From NCBI RefSeq assembly GCF_033807575.1, contig NC_084723.1, positions 6,081,247 through 6,145,246 of the forward strand: a stretch of 64,000 nt of DNA, written 5' to 3'. Position 1 is the first letter of the stretch. The number at the start of each line of letters is the position of its first letter. The notes below the pieces were generated by a model. It searched no databases. It saw only the letters and a program-made list of their open reading frames with translations, and was not told the origin of the DNA. Made by a program: the position numbers and the translations under genes. The DNA is from Cydia pomonella (taxonomy: Eukaryota; Arthropoda; Insecta; Lepidoptera; Tortricidae). Of the stretch, positions 10,110-21,716 are shown piece by piece.

Positions 10110-10583
10110 AACCTAATTGTTTTTTTATTTTTTATTTATTTATCAATTCAATATATTCAATTAAATATTCGTTGCAAAGTTTTAGAATAAACTGTAGAAT
10201 TATACAGTAAAATCTTTATTTAAAGGGCTTCTTTTGGTTTACTAAAATGCACTGCACCAAAACCAATAATACAATTAGGCAATATTTTGCATTAACTTCA
10301 AATGCGTCTGCACGCACGTCTATGTTCTTGGCCAGTATCGTTCATTGTCAACGTTGGTTTTTTGTGGCCCGATGTGGGTCAGGTTCAAAAATCGTTTCTT
10401 ACGTCTTGTGTGCCAAGGTTTAGTAATTGGCGGGCCATGAGTAAGATGACCATTGAAATGACCAAGCTACTTACAGCATTATTCTTAACTGACCGTCCGT
10501 GGAACTTAGATAGTTACAACTTTGTTAAGGTTTACGATATTACGATTTGTTGTTTTGAACGTATACTGTACAGTTAACAGTCG
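10110..10583. other. Intergenic, nothing firm recognised
   Basis: AT-rich with a poly-T/A patch near 10120-10160. An ORF at 10302-10577 has no recognisable features. Confidence 0.4.
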
Positions 10584-10888
10584 TCGAGGAGAGTCCAATA
10601 ATACACTATGCCAATGGACCTCCTGAAGATCTGATCACCCTTACCGACGAGGCCATCAAGTGGTTGACTGCGCTTAATCTATATTTAAAGCTGTCTGTAT
10701 TCGCTGCTGTTTGTGCTGTTTTATTTTTTCCTCTGTTCTGGTTCTCCATTTACCTATATTTGCTACCCTTATACATATTTCTTCCTTACGGTAATTTCTA
10801 CTACCTGAAGGTTGTCTGGAAGAGATCGCTTTTTAGCGACAAGACCGCCTGTTGTTGCTTAGTTTTTTATGTTAATTTCTGTATTTAA
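10584..10888 (+). CDS. Possible exon coding a hydrophobic protein (unrecognised)
   Basis: From about 10584 a frame reads a polar stretch (HYANGPPEDLITLTDEAIKW) followed by about 45 strongly hydrophobic residues and a basic tail, ending at a TAA at 10886. An acceptor-like ttaacag stands just before and a possible GTAATT donor lies near 10791. The polar-then-hydrophobic layout looks like a membrane anchor. There is no other exon that I can link to it and no homologue that I recall. It may be an orphan exon, a pseudogene fragment or chance. Confidence 0.3.
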
Positions 10889-11189
10889 TCATGTTTTATT
10901 GTGCACCATAAAGAATAGTATTATTATAATTATTCTGTTTTATAGGTATTATTACATAAATTACTACAAAAATACTATAATATAAAATACTAAATAAATA
11001 GCAGTAAGATACTGCTGTGCTAAGCCGAGAGGGCTGACGTCTAATCGTAAGGGTCAAAAGCATCGCGATGTAACTTATTAAAGAACCTGTGGACACAGTG
11101 ACGTACCTGCCAAAGGCCTAGGCGGGACAGTGCCTTGGAGCCCCCAGGACCCTTGGTCATCTAGCTAGGCCACTGTGTGGACATGCGTC

Positions 11190-11532
11190 ATCATCATCTT
11201 TCTCGCGTTGTTTGTCCCAGCATTTTGCCACGGTTCGTGGGAGGCGGGGGTCCACTTGGCAAATAATTCCCTGAAATTGGCGTAGGCACTTATTTTTACG
11301 AAAGCGACTGCCATCTGACCTTCCAACCCAGAGGGTAAACTAGGCCGTATTGGGATTAGTCCGGTTTCCTCACGATGTTTTGCTTCACCGAAAAGCGACT
11401 GGTAAATAGTAAATATCAAATGATATTTCCTACATAAGTTCCGAAAAACTCATTGGTACGAGCCGGGGTTTGAATGCACGACCTCTGGATTGCAAGTCGC
11501 ATGCTCTTACCGCTAGGCCACCAGCGCCTAGA
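11190..11532 (-). mobile_element. tRNA-derived SINE, family S1, copy 1
   Basis: The right end, read on the minus strand, is a tRNA-like head: ggcgctggtggcctagcggt followed by a B-box-like ggttcaaa-type sequence (here gggtttgaatgc on the plus strand). The body contains cgaaagcgactgccatctgacc and cagagggtaaact. The same body appears in decayed form at 23650-23870 and 32740-32965. Confidence 0.7.
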
Positions 11533-11674
11533 CAACACTTCTAGCGCACTGTGTGGACATACATGTTTTAATATCGTTCTTTGCTCTAGCAGTGTCCTCT
11601 ACAGTCCCTACAGTACATTATAATCTAGAGACCACTATGAAACAGACGTGAGTTAAATGAACGTAATTTAGCGC

Positions 11675-11798
11675 CACTTGCACCAGCCAGGGTCACGTTA
11701 CTAACCCGGAGTTAACCCGGAGGTTACCAGTACAATATGTAAAACTGGGTTAACGCTTAACCCTGAGTTAGTGGCTAAGCCCGGCTGGGGCGCAAGTG
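11675..11798. mobile_element. Palindromic MITE (cacttgcaccagcc ends)
   Basis: The left arm (cacttgcaccagcc, taacccggagttaacc) is mirrored by the right arm (gggttaacgcttaaccc, ggctggggcgcaagtg). Confidence 0.6.
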
Positions 11799-11920
11799 AC
11801 TCTGTGTTCGACCAAATATTAACACCGACCCGTTTTGATCAGATTGGCTTACACATGTTAAAGATAGTTCTCAGATTTAAGACTCAATTCTCAATTACAT
11901 TTCTGCTACTTATAGCTTAA

Positions 11921-12219
11921 GCCAATTATATCCACACCTCCCGATATCTCGCTCGAAATCAGTTCCGATTTCGGGCCTCATAATCGTTTTCCGTTTCACG
12001 GAATATCAGCACATCGTTAACAATATTTGAAATGTAAAAAATACTTTGACTCTAATTGCCAAAAATGTTAATGTTTTGCGTATGAACTTTTTTATCCATT
12101 TCAAATATTGTAAACTGTGTGTTTATTAGCTACTATATTTGGTGAAACGGAAAAATACTCTTGCTCGGTCCTGTCGTCGGACCTGATATCAAGCCTGATA
12201 AAGTGTGGATATAATTGGC
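11921..12219. mobile_element. Palindromic MITE (GCCAATTATATCCACA ends)
   Basis: GCCAATTATATCCACA at the left is exactly reversed at the right (tgtggatataattggc). Inner blocks also match in inverse: ccgtttcac/gtgaaacgg and caatatttgaaatg/catttcaaatattg. Confidence 0.75.
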
Positions 12220-12502
12220 ATTTTAATGAGAAATTTTAATGAATCGGTGTCATAGCTAATTGAGTATTACTATACTTGGTACCTAAATAATTGGGGGCCT
12301 ATTTCTCATGGCTATTATTAAGACAACAATAACCGATAGTTAATACTTTATTAACTGATTAGTTCATGGAATTATTGAAATCAATTCACGCTGAATAAAA
12401 AAATCGTGACATTACGTCAATGAAATAGTTATTAATGACAATTAGCAAACTAGGTTAAAAACTGTTACAAAAAAAAGTAAACTCGGCAAGCCAGGGAATT
12501 AA

Positions 12503-12592
12503 ACGCGAAAACTGAAATTCGCAAATTGCGGGGATCTTTCTCTTTTACTCTCACTAAGACGTAATTAGAGTGACAGAGAAAAATGCCGCGGT
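12503..12592. mobile_element. MITE family M1 (gcgaaattcgcaaattgcggg), copy 1, truncated
   Basis: It shares gaaattcgcaaattgcgggg, ctcttttactctcactaag and agagtgacagagaaaaatgc with five other copies in the window (23404, 25966, 39192, 42936, 59193). The right arm is shortened. Confidence 0.7.
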
Positions 12593-12689
12593 AATAGCCC
12601 TGAGGGCACCACTGCATTTTGCCGAAGGATGGCTTGCCGTGCCATGCCAATAGTGGGGCCTTGGAGGATATCTAGTGATCGCTACCCCA

Positions 12690-12975
12690 TGCACACATAG
12701 TCCCTATTTTCTTCCCTGGATATTGATATTCGGAAAATGTTTTTACACATTTTGATATACATTGACCATGGATATGCCCCTTCTTTATACTTTTATTTAA
12801 ATTGTTGATTATTATAAAAGTTAAGAGCGGTAAAGCATAGATTTTGAGATAAACCATGAGATTTTGCTACATAGATTTTGGATGCTTCTAACTTTTGAAT
12901 TTAAAAATAAATAAAAAATTAACTATGAGGCATTAGCTGTAGTTTATATAAATACTTACATTAAATTTAACAATA
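12690..12975. mobile_element. Palindromic MITE, family P1, copy 2
   Basis: It shares the sequence order of the 7258 copy: a tagtcccta block, ggatattgatatt, tgaccatggatatgcccc and a ggcattagctgtagtttata right arm. The right end is decayed. Confidence 0.55.
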
Positions 12976-13455
12976 TTACCTACTATTTTCTTTAATGTTA
13001 AGGAGGGATGGTGGAAATTTAAATTTAACCCAAAATATGCCTTAAACGACTTTGATATTCTAAGTAAGTATGTAAACCAAGCTAAAAACCCAAAATATCA
13101 AAACGGTCCATACATTTATAATTAAAATTATACTGAACATCCATCTGACAATGACCAATATGATTAATGATTGATACTCGTAATATAAAGAATCCAGAAT
13201 ACAGATTGCACTTGGCACCAAAATAGATCATAAAACCTTGAACATGTGTTTTAATGAACATTAGTAACTGCACTTGGCAAAAAACAATCGTATACTAAAA
13301 ATAAATGCTTCTTTCAACCGGGAAATAATTATACTTAAAAATAGTGGTATTTAATGAAACCCAAATGTACTTTTTATAATGTTAAAAACGTACCAAGGTT
13401 GCTTTGGGTAAAAAGTCTGTTGATCCAACTAGCTGTTGATGATGAATATAATTAT
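12976..13455. other. Intergenic, nothing recognised
   Basis: AT-rich, without coding character on either strand. Two short direct repeats of 'acccaaaatat' occur near 13030 and 13088. Confidence 0.5.
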
Positions 13456-13745
13456 AGATAACTAGATTTTGCCCCGGACTTTGTCTGCGGGGAATTAGTA
13501 ATTATAATATTGTATACGCTATTTAAGAAATTATTGATTCCATGATTCACTATCCACACTTTCACCCGCCTTTTTACTCTCTTAACAGAGATCTCTTGAT
13601 TTCGGTATAAAAACTACTCTATGTCATTTCTCGGAACTAAAACCATTTCTATACCAAATTTAATTTAAATCGTTTCAGCGGTTTAAGCGTGCAGAGGTAA
13701 TAGACAAACAGACAGATACACTTTTGAATTTATAATATTAGTATG
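13456..13745 (+). repeat. LINE/SINE tail-type repeat (ggactttgtctgcggg ... taatattagtatgg)
   Basis: It starts gccccggactttgtctgcgg and ends with gcggtttaagcgtg, a gacaaacagacagata stretch and ataatattagtatgg. This is a well-known Lepidoptera repeat end. A related copy is at 50985-51165. Confidence 0.6.
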
Positions 13746-14384
13746 GATTTAAAGGGCAAAGGCGTGACTTGACTTAGATGACGTTGTTTGTGTTTTGTAG
13801 AAGAAAAACTTACCTACGAGTTTCATGTTAAGAGGCTGTCAATACCTAAAGCGCGCACACTGTCTATTTGCATCGGAGTAAATGAGATAGCACTGTCGCA
13901 TGTTACTGGGCCTGGGCAAGGGAATAATAAGAAAAATATTTAAATAAAAAAAAGTGGATTATTAGTGTAATATTTTACTCAACCACGGTTTAGATATAAA
14001 TGTTTTGAAATTGTGATTTTAATTGCAGACCCATAAGTCAAAACAATAAAGACATAAAACCGTTTAATTGTGATTTTAAGACCAATCTTTGCAATTAAAT
14101 TCTATCGAGCCGATTTCGTTCAATCATGTATAGAGTACAACCACGGTCTTTGAAATATAATTAATATGAACATATATTTTTCTTACTTGACTAAAACAAA
14201 TAGTCTTTCTTAAAAAACTGTTTAAGTAACATCAATTTCAAGGACATTGGGTGTTGACAGCCTCTTAAGTAATACGTAATACATTTACCCAATGTTGGCC
14301 GAACGTTAATTACTTAGAATTTACCATTAACCATTATAAATTGTACCGTAAATCGTAACGGATGGTTACAGTTTAAGTAATCAC

Positions 14385-14625
14385 GCTTATTTCCCGGAGG
14401 GGTAGGCAGAGACCACGGATTTCCACTTGCTACGATCCTGATATACCTCGCTTCCTTTACTTTTATAACATTCCTCATACACGCTCGTCGGTTTAGGGTG
14501 CTCTTGACCTGGCCTTCCTTCAGGATTTCTCCGATTTGATCAGAGAAATTCCGCCGAGGTCTACCCCTTCCAGCTCCCTCTTCTACCTCCCCCTTATACT
14601 AACTCTTTGTAAGGTGTTTGTGTTC
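14385..14625. repeat. Dispersed repeat (cccggaggggtaggcagagac type)
   Basis: It contains cccggaggggtaggcagaga, ccacttgctacgatcctga, acgctcgtcggtttagggtg and ctaactctttgtaagg. I recall this sequence order as common in moth genomes. The class was not determined. Confidence 0.5.
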
Positions 14626-14656
14626 TATAAGGTATAAAACTAATTTTAATATTATG

Positions 14657-14841
14657 TAAGGTAGAAGTACTAGTGCTCGACGCTGCACTAGTCACCGACA
14701 TGGGCACTTTATTTCATGGAAATATAGGTTAAATTTGAACAACGAAGATTTTTCTGTATTCGAACTTAATCCTTGTCACTTTGACATAAAGTGCCCATGT
14801 CGAGTACTAGTGCAGCGTCGAGCACTAGTACTTTTACCTTA
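14657..14841. mobile_element. MITE with ~55-bp inverted arms
   Basis: The left arm (taaggtagaagtactagtgc, tcgacgctgcactagt, cgacatgggcactttat) is repeated in inverse at the right with a few changes; the loop is about 70 bp. Confidence 0.75.
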
Positions 14842-15209
14842 CCTAACCTATGTACTACATTAATAGTACTACTACTAAAAAAGTTCACTTATAAGTTACG
14901 GAATAAATAAATATTTTCACTATTACTACGATAATTTGTCAAACTAACGACATAACAACTATTAGAGATGTTGCACTAATGATGTAGTCATGTTCTAATG
15001 TTTTAATTTTTTTTTTGTTTATACGGAAAAAAATGACTTTTTTTATTATTTATTTAGAAACCAAACAACAAATGCAATACAAAAGATGTACCACAACAAA
15101 AGGAGAATACAACAAAAGGACCTGGAAGTTCATTAATTATAAATTATGTTAACTGAAATAAATATAGTTATAGTATAGCTAATGCGATGTTTTGTATCAG
15201 ATAGAAATA

Positions 15210-15285
15210 AAACGGACAGACAGACGGACATGACGAATCTATAAGGGTTCCGTTTTTTGCCATTTGGCTACGGAAACCTAATAAC
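15210..15285. repeat. Fragment of the cggaaccctta repeat
   Basis: The 60-odd bases from cggacagacagacggacatg to ggctacggaa are almost identical to 36720-36788. Both are one end of the family seen in full at 1909. Confidence 0.6.
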
Positions 15286-15293
15286 TGACATCG

Positions 15294-15466
15294 TACCCCT
15301 CGTGAGTAACGTGACGTACGCGTTTGCGTTAAGTCTCATTTTGTATGGGTTTTTGAGTTTCCAAAACGTCCCGCTTGGCGCGCTGTTTCTAAATCTCATA
15401 CAAAATGAGACTTAACGCAAACGCGTACGTCACGTTTCGCTGTCGAATAAATTTACAATAGGGGTA
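15294..15466. mobile_element. Palindromic MITE family M2, copy 1
   Basis: Outer ends TACCCCT/AGGGGTA. The inner arms are a perfect 40-bp inverted repeat (aacgtgacgtacgcgtttgc to tcattttgtatg and its complement) around a 45-bp loop. The second copy, at 19156-19354, has the same arms and the loop in the opposite sense. Confidence 0.8.
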
Positions 15467-15966
15467 GAGCTTACGGTGCCAGTCGTTTATTTTAGTTTAT
15501 TTATTTAATTTAAAAGTTAGGCATTATGGACTACGTAGTACGTACCAGCGTACTACGCAGTGTTGATATCTTGATAATATGTCATGGTTTATTTATAAGC
15601 CATTTATTATCTGACGTAACTTGCATTTTCCCTTGTTTTCCTTACAAAGTAGAACTATTAGTAATTATTTTTATTACCAGCTTAATCTTGAATAACTTAA
15701 CGTATTAATAAGTACATATTATCGTACTTTACCCCTAGGGGCTTTGATGTATGTGAAGACACCATGCATAATGCATAAGTTCATTAGGTATGGCACCAAA
15801 ATTGTATAATAACTCTACAAAAGAATATAATAATTCTGTCGTTTTAAAAGTCCCACTTTGTCGCTTGCCATAAGAACGCTTTGACAGGTTATTCGTATAA
15901 AGATACACGCAAATCTGGTCCTTATGGTAACTTCGACACATTTTGACTAAGTATATTTCGCATATT

Positions 15967-16180
15967 TATTAAATTAAGTATAACTAGCGGGTCGCCCGGG
16001 TTACACACAACCTTTTTTATTAATACTACGTCGGTGGCAAACAAGCATACGGCCCGCCTGATGGTGAGCAGTCTCTGTAGCCTAAATCCCCCCCCCCCCC
16101 CCCCCGTTGAGCTCTGGCAACCTTACTCACCGGCAGGAACTATGAGAAGGGTCTAGTGTAACCTTGACCTAAACTAAATC
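15967..16180. repeat. Diverged repeat with an 18-C run
   Basis: It contains ggtggcaaacaagcatacgg, cctgatggtgagcagtctct and, after 18 consecutive C (16088-16105), gagctctggcaaccttact. This looks like an older relative of the 40268 repeat. The C run is a likely spot for length error. Confidence 0.5.
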
Positions 16181-16290
16181 TTCCTCAACAGTCACTCTAT
16201 TGATAGGTGAAAGAAAACCACATGAAAATCTGTTCAGTTGTTTTTGAGTTTATCGCAAACAGAATTTGTTTCATAAGCTGTAGTGATGTA

Positions 16291-16410
16291 GTACAGTCAA
16301 GTGTAAAAATATGTCCCATAGCATCTTGTTCCAGTGTAATAAGAATAAGTGCGTTAGTACCATATTTATGAGACGATTCTTTCGATACATATTTTTGCAC
16401 TTGACTGTAC
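16291..16410. mobile_element. MITE with GTACAGTCAAG ends, 120 bp
   Basis: The left end gtacagtcaagtgtaaaaat and the right end atttttgcacttgactgtac are reverse complements with one change. The terminal 11 bases equal those of the 21858-21995 element, so the two are likely one superfamily. Confidence 0.7.
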
Positions 16411-16475
16411 TTATGTTATAATTCTAATAACAAAACTTCTGTGAGACACAGACATATTAAATATATTAAAATGTT

Positions 16476-16602
16476 TTTAAAGTCGAAAATCGCTCGACAT
16501 GTTTTACTCCATACTATATACCGAGGAGTGGCGTTGGTGGACAGGCGCAGCTCCCTATGATGCTCCTCGGTACGAATTGAAACATGTTTATCGATTTTCG
16601 AC
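16476..16602. mobile_element. Palindromic MITE (gtcgaaaatcg ends)
   Basis: gtcgaaaatcg, gacatgttt and ccgaggag on the left are mirrored by ctcctcgg, aaacatgttt and cgattttcgac on the right. Confidence 0.6.
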
Positions 16603-17109
16603 ATAAATTACGTGAATGACCCGTTTTAATATATTTCAAATATAGGTTTCATGATTAGTCATACAAATTTTGTCGCAGTTACAGGAAAATGTTGTTTTTC
16701 TACTCGTCGAACGATGGTTGAATTAAGATTTCTTATACCAAACTATACTTGCGTACTTTTCATGCATGGGTCGCTGTAGTCAACTATACTATAAAAAAAA
16801 ATTAACTAATCACTTGCCGCCGCGCTCCTATAGAAAAGACTTAACGTGTGGAGGGCGTGACTAAATAGCCGCGCGTTTATGTCTTTTGTACTACATTTTC
16901 TCTCCTGAGATACCAATTTTTAGTAAAAAAGTATTATTTTAGATGATTCGTAGAAAAAGTATTGTATAGTGATATAATCAAGCTTTTCAATCTCGTACCT
17001 TAGGCAACTCAGCAAGCTTCGTTGCCTATAGACGGTATTCGACTGAAAAGCTCTCTATTATATCATGAATCATGATTGTATAAAATACTATTTAATTAAT
17101 TATAGTATA

Positions 17110-17585
17110 CACCGTGTTTTTTTTTTATTTGCGTTAATTTCGAGGGTGCATTCCTGAGCTTAAATTAAGTAACTTTCTCAAAGATACCGATATTCTAACT
17201 AACTCCATTTCGGAGATAATCAATCATAAATTTTTATATTATAAGGCCCTTACGAGCGTGTACACTTGCTTTAGGACCTGTTTACTTATTAGTTAGTGTT
17301 TAGTGCGAGTTCATACATTTGCTACTAAACGTACGTACTATCTCGGACGATCGATGTTAGAAATAACATTGATATGTCACAGTTTTCAATTGTTTGGTTG
17401 AGTTAAATGTAATGCCCGTGTTACAACAACGCTATATGCAACATTTAGTTACTTTTTATAAAAATAAAAATAGTAAAAAAAAAACAAAAAAAAATATTTT
17501 TTTTTTAAATTAACTATGCCATTTAGTTTCCTTAGACGTACTTACCGAAACCCCGGAGTTAACGCAATTCAATAAAAACACGGTG
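17110..17585. mobile_element. Tc1/mariner-type MITE, 476 bp, TA target
   Basis: The ends CACCGTGTTTTT and AAAAACACGGTG are inverted, and TA stands on both outer sides, fitting a TA target duplication. The inverted region continues inward with gcgttaa on both sides. A decayed and inverted relative lies at 32115-32450, inside an ebony intron (for example gcgttgttgtaacac against gtgttacaacaacgc). No transposase ORF. Confidence 0.7.
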
Positions 17586-17635
17586 TAGATATGTTATTTT
17601 ACTCATATATTTAAATGAGCACTTCTTGTATGTAT

Positions 17636-17800
17636 GTAGGTATATTTCGGGGATGTCGGAAACGGCTTTAACGATTTCGATAAAATTTGCTATATGGGGG
17701 CTTCGGGGGCGAAAAATCGATCTAGCTAGGCCTTATCTCTTGGGAAAATGCGCATTTTTTAGTTTTTATATATTTTCCGAGCAATGCTCGGTCTCCCAGA
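17636..17800 (-). repeat. Dispersed repeat (gggggcgaaaaatcgatctagctagg)
   Basis: It matches 480-600 in reverse orientation (tttcgggg, cgatttcgataaaatttgct, cgggggcgaaaaatcgat, tagctagg). Confidence 0.55.
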
Positions 17801-18049
17801 TATTGTTATTTTAATTTAATAAGATTTGAATGTCTACTAGCAGGCTGAATACACCTCGGAAATATATTTGGCAACATCCACTTGACTGTTCTACCAGCAG
17901 CAAATAAATTATTGGAATTTTGATATTAACGTAATGTAAACTAATAGTAAAAACAGGTAGGCTAATAAAATACTTAGGAAGGTGCTTACAGCGTTTCATT
18001 GATGTGCTTACGTTTATTTTGCCTATCCGTATTATTGTTGGAATCCCAA

Positions 18050-18297
18050 TGACATATATCTAAGGACGGGCCTTACGGGCAATAAGAATGGGGCCAGTAC
18101 AGCGGTGTCACGCACACGAATTCGAGTCAATCGTGCAGTCTAACACCAGAACGCGATTGGTTGATGAGTTCGCATAACGCGCGCGATTGGTCGCAACTAG
18201 CTGCGTCAGACTGCACGATTGGCTCGAATTCGTGAATGACACCATTGAACTAGCACCATTCTTAGTGCCCGCAAGGCTCGTCCTTAGATATATGTCA
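18050..18297. mobile_element. Palindromic MITE with ~95-bp arms, 248 bp
   Basis: The left arm starts TGACATATATCTAAGGACG and the right arm ends CGTCCTTAGATATATGTCA. Matching continues through gaattcgag and aatcgtgcagtct on both sides. Confidence 0.8.
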
Positions 18298-18300
18298 ATG

Positions 18301-19155
18301 TGGAGTCCCCATTTGTTTTGCTGATATTCTTGGTTACATGAGACAAAACCACGAATGCAATTAAAATCTAAAGGGACTCGACGAAAATACCTTCACATAC
18401 CTAACTCAAAGCGGTTTAAACAAATGTTTCAGTTTATCCCTAATTTAGACCTTGCTGACGATGACGGCTCTTTTTTAACGTGGTTAATATTTAATGAATG
18501 TGACAGGTTTGATAAATGTTAATGTACCTACCTCTACCTACAACGTCCTACATTTAAATATACAGTGGTATTATTGGGATGATGCAACTATCTGCCGGGT
18601 TGTCATCACTGCAACAATGCTAATAGTACCTACCATACAAGTGCCAAAAATTCGGAACGAGTGCCAATTAATTAAAACAAATATGAGCGGAGATGAGAGC
18701 AGACCTAGGTAAATAACCCGTGTAAAGGCACACAGGTGAACAATTGAGCTTTACAATTTCGTTCCATTATGAATTAAGAAAAAATCGATAATTTCAACAC
18801 GTCTCATTTCACCAGTCACCACCCTTATTCGTAATATGGAACTTATTGCCGATTTTAGACTTATAATCTTATAGATATTAAACCCATTGCACGCACTGTT
18901 CATAATAATTATCGAACTTGTGCGGTAATGTTATAATTATCCAACTAATGCTATAATGTATGTCGACGGTGTTTTAACTGTTAATAGGTAATTATCGTTT
19001 TATAATTGCTGTGATCTTCTCAGACACCCTTTTATTTCACTTCTTAGAATTCGAATATTAGCAATAATAATAATTAGCAAAAAGTGTGGGAATCCATTTA
19101 CAAGCAACTATTAACACAAAATTTGAATTGATTTAGCGTAATAATAGAGTACGTA
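18301..19155. other. Intergenic, nothing recognised
   Basis: AT-rich DNA without coding character. A weak frame at 18494-18712 shows no motif. Confidence 0.5.
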
Positions 19156-19354
19156 ACCAGTACCCCTAGTGTAACTAAATTCGATTTTGAAACGTGACGT
19201 ACGCGTTTGCGTTTAGTCTCATTTTGTATGGGTTTTTGAACAGCGCGCCAAGCGGGACGTTTTGGAAAGTCAAAAATCTCATACAAAATGACACTTAACG
19301 CAAACGCGTTCGTCACGTTATGATGTCGATCAAAGTTACACTAGGGGTACTGGT
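19156..19354. mobile_element. Palindromic MITE family M2, copy 2, 199 bp
   Basis: The ends ACCAGTACCCCTAG and CTAGGGGTACTGGT are exact inverse repeats. The inner arms match the copy at 15294. The loop (aacagcgcgccaagcgggac) is the reverse complement of that in copy 1, which means this copy sits in the other orientation. Confidence 0.8.
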
Positions 19355-20128
19355 CATTGTTAGCACGAGACCATTCATTCACTCATTCATTCAATTGGAC
19401 GGTTCAGAAGTGTCATTTCAATTAATTATCGAGTTGAAGGCTTGCGAATCAGTAAATTACTGCTTTCCCATTACGGATAAGGGGGTATCCAGAAAAATGT
19501 GTCGTGTGTATAGTCAATGCCTTTTTAAAATAAGGTGGTGTAATAGTTATTTACGATACAAGTGCAGAAAATAGAAAATTCGCAACGAGTGGTGATAAAC
19601 TAAAACACGACCGAAAGGCACCATACAGGCAGGGCGAATATATTTTTGGAACATTGTCTTGTAAGATGTGAGCTCGTTACCTATTTCCTTTTATTCGAAA
19701 ATCTAAAAAAAATGGGATATTTTGATTAGGATCACGCGATCAATAGATTAAAACACAGAAAAAAGTGGTCCCAGGTTTTCATACACATTTTTGGTGTGAC
19801 TTTTGAGGCGGTCCAAACAAAATGCACGCAGAAATGCGTCACTAATCACTAAACTAACAAATTCTGTCTTTAAATACTACCTACTACTGTACTATATTAA
19901 GAGACAACTTTAGTAATGAATGTTCTTGAAATGTGGCAGAAATGTAGGTAGTTTATATAAACTGATATTTTGGGTTCGAACTTGAGACGAATCAACAAAG
20001 CGGTTAAGGAACGAATATTAGGTGTGAGGTCTCTGTTCGGGTCAAAAATGAACCCTAATGAGGTGAACGAATCTAATTGAGATCGCATGGAGCCAATAAG
20101 GGCGCACTACTCTGTAACGAACTGTTAT
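19355..20128. other. Intergenic, nothing recognised
   Basis: No exon or element end was identified. A small direct repeat of 'attcattcactcattcattc' type is at about 19371-19393. Confidence 0.45.
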
Positions 20129-20268
20129 GGCTCCTCTACACGATGGCCCAGCGTAGGCCAGTCCAAGGGATTTATGCGTTAGAGGGAGCAAGTGATATTG
20201 CTATCTCATTCCACTGCATAGCTGCGTCCCTTAAACTGGCGTACGATGGGCCATCGTGTAGATGAACC
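20129..20268. mobile_element. Palindromic MITE (ctacacgatgg ends)
   Basis: tctacacgatggccca on the left is mirrored by gggccatcgtgtaga on the right, with a 70-bp inner region. A similar layout with tctacg/cgtaga ends lies at about 20446-20575. Confidence 0.6.
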
Positions 20269-20786
20269 TTTAAATTGTCTGCAGTCGCGCAACAATGACA
20301 AATTATGACCAGAGATTATATCGTGCCGAGTTGAGATCGCGTGAGAATTGTTCAGGATAAGATTCAGTTAAGATTGGAGATAATCATTATAAAAGAGGAC
20401 AGTCGTTAATGACGTATGTAGTAAATGCGAAATAAAAGATGCCATGTTATCTACGCACCAGCCGCACTAGGCATCGCGCTGGACGGTGCGTCGCATCGCA
20501 CGGTACATATGTACTATTTATTGTATAATTTAAGTGTCCCTATCGCAGCGCATATACGCTACAACGTAGATGTGCTTAAGGAAGTTGTAATCTCGTGAAG
20601 TCTGCACACGCAGTACGTTATAAGTAATATTGGAGCGGCCAAATTGTTCATAATAATGGAGGCGTATTTTGAAATTGTACAGCATGTTGACTGCTCATGC
20701 ATCGATTGTGTTGGCTAAGCAACGCGGACATCTATTCAACAGCGGCTTTATGCTTTACCGTGGACATAAATTAAAAGCTACTGCAC

Positions 20787-20878
20787 GCCGAAACGTTAAT
20801 GCAATTGGACATTAACCATTACAAATTGAACCGTTTCAATTTGTAATGGTTAACGGTCAATTGCAATGAACGTTCGGC
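20787..20878. mobile_element. Short palindromic MITE, 92 bp
   Basis: gccgaaacgtt ... caatttgtaatggttaa ... aacgttcggc folds into one long hairpin; the two inner blocks accattacaaattgaa and ttcaatttgtaatggt are perfect inverse repeats. A half-copy (ggccgaacgttaat ... taaccattataaattg) is at 14296-14350. Confidence 0.65.
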
Positions 20879-21534
20879 CAACACCTGCACACATACAATC
20901 TTATTCATTAAGGTGTCCTGCTTTATCCTGATTTGGCGAAACAAATCTTACTTAGTTAAGGGCGTCCACAGTAAAGTGTGAAAGCAAACAAAGACTTCGT
21001 ATGGTTAATAAGTTTAAGTACCTCATATGCCCTATAATTATGACTTTGTGGGTTAGGGCCTCTCCACATGTCTCCGGTAATTGCATGCGATTTGCCTATT
21101 TGTTGCAAGGTCTGTAGAACCCTTTAGCGGTAGGAAATCGGTACGGTTTGACTCAACACTCCTAAGAATAAATGCTTTTGTAAGCACTAAGAGTAGTCGA
21201 TAAAGCCATGTCACGAACTGTCATTTAATAAGTCGAATCGAGACGAGTAAGACCTTGCCGGCGCTTAAGTGCAGTGTCCAATGATAATGTACTATAGGTA
21301 TGCACTGTCATTATATAATGAAAAACTTAATAGCATGTAATGATGCTGTCACGCTCAACACCCATAGGCTTGCCAGGGCAATTGATTATATTGATTAATG
21401 TGTCTCTAGGCTAGACAGTGATTACAAAGAACGCAAGTTCACACATAATTGTATTTTTACTTGTTTCCTTGAGTCCCATCCTACACTATTTACCCTAGTG
21501 CATCAGAAGGAGGGTAATGTTTTTCGAGCGTGCT

Positions 21535-21580
21535 AAAGAAATGGACATACGTACATACATATGTATGTCCATTTCTTCGG
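21535..21580. repeat. Perfect hairpin, agaaatggacatac
   Basis: The left arm agaaatggacatac and the right arm gtatgtccatttct are complementary around a gtacatacatat loop. It is flanked by cgagcgtgc and gcacgccc, so a small palindromic element is likely. Confidence 0.55.
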
Positions 21581-21716
21581 CACGCCCTACAGCCCAAACT
21601 GCTGGACAGGTTTTGACATATAAGGTGTCGTTGGATTCGTAAGAATTGTGGTAGTGTAGTGACAGGCAAATTTTGAAAATGGCTCCCAAAAATGACAAAA
21701 AGAGGGGGTCGTTGTT

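Noticed and set aside
16088..16105. 18-C run as a functional motif
   Set aside because: It lies inside a decayed repeat and is more likely a homopolymer tract with uncertain length.
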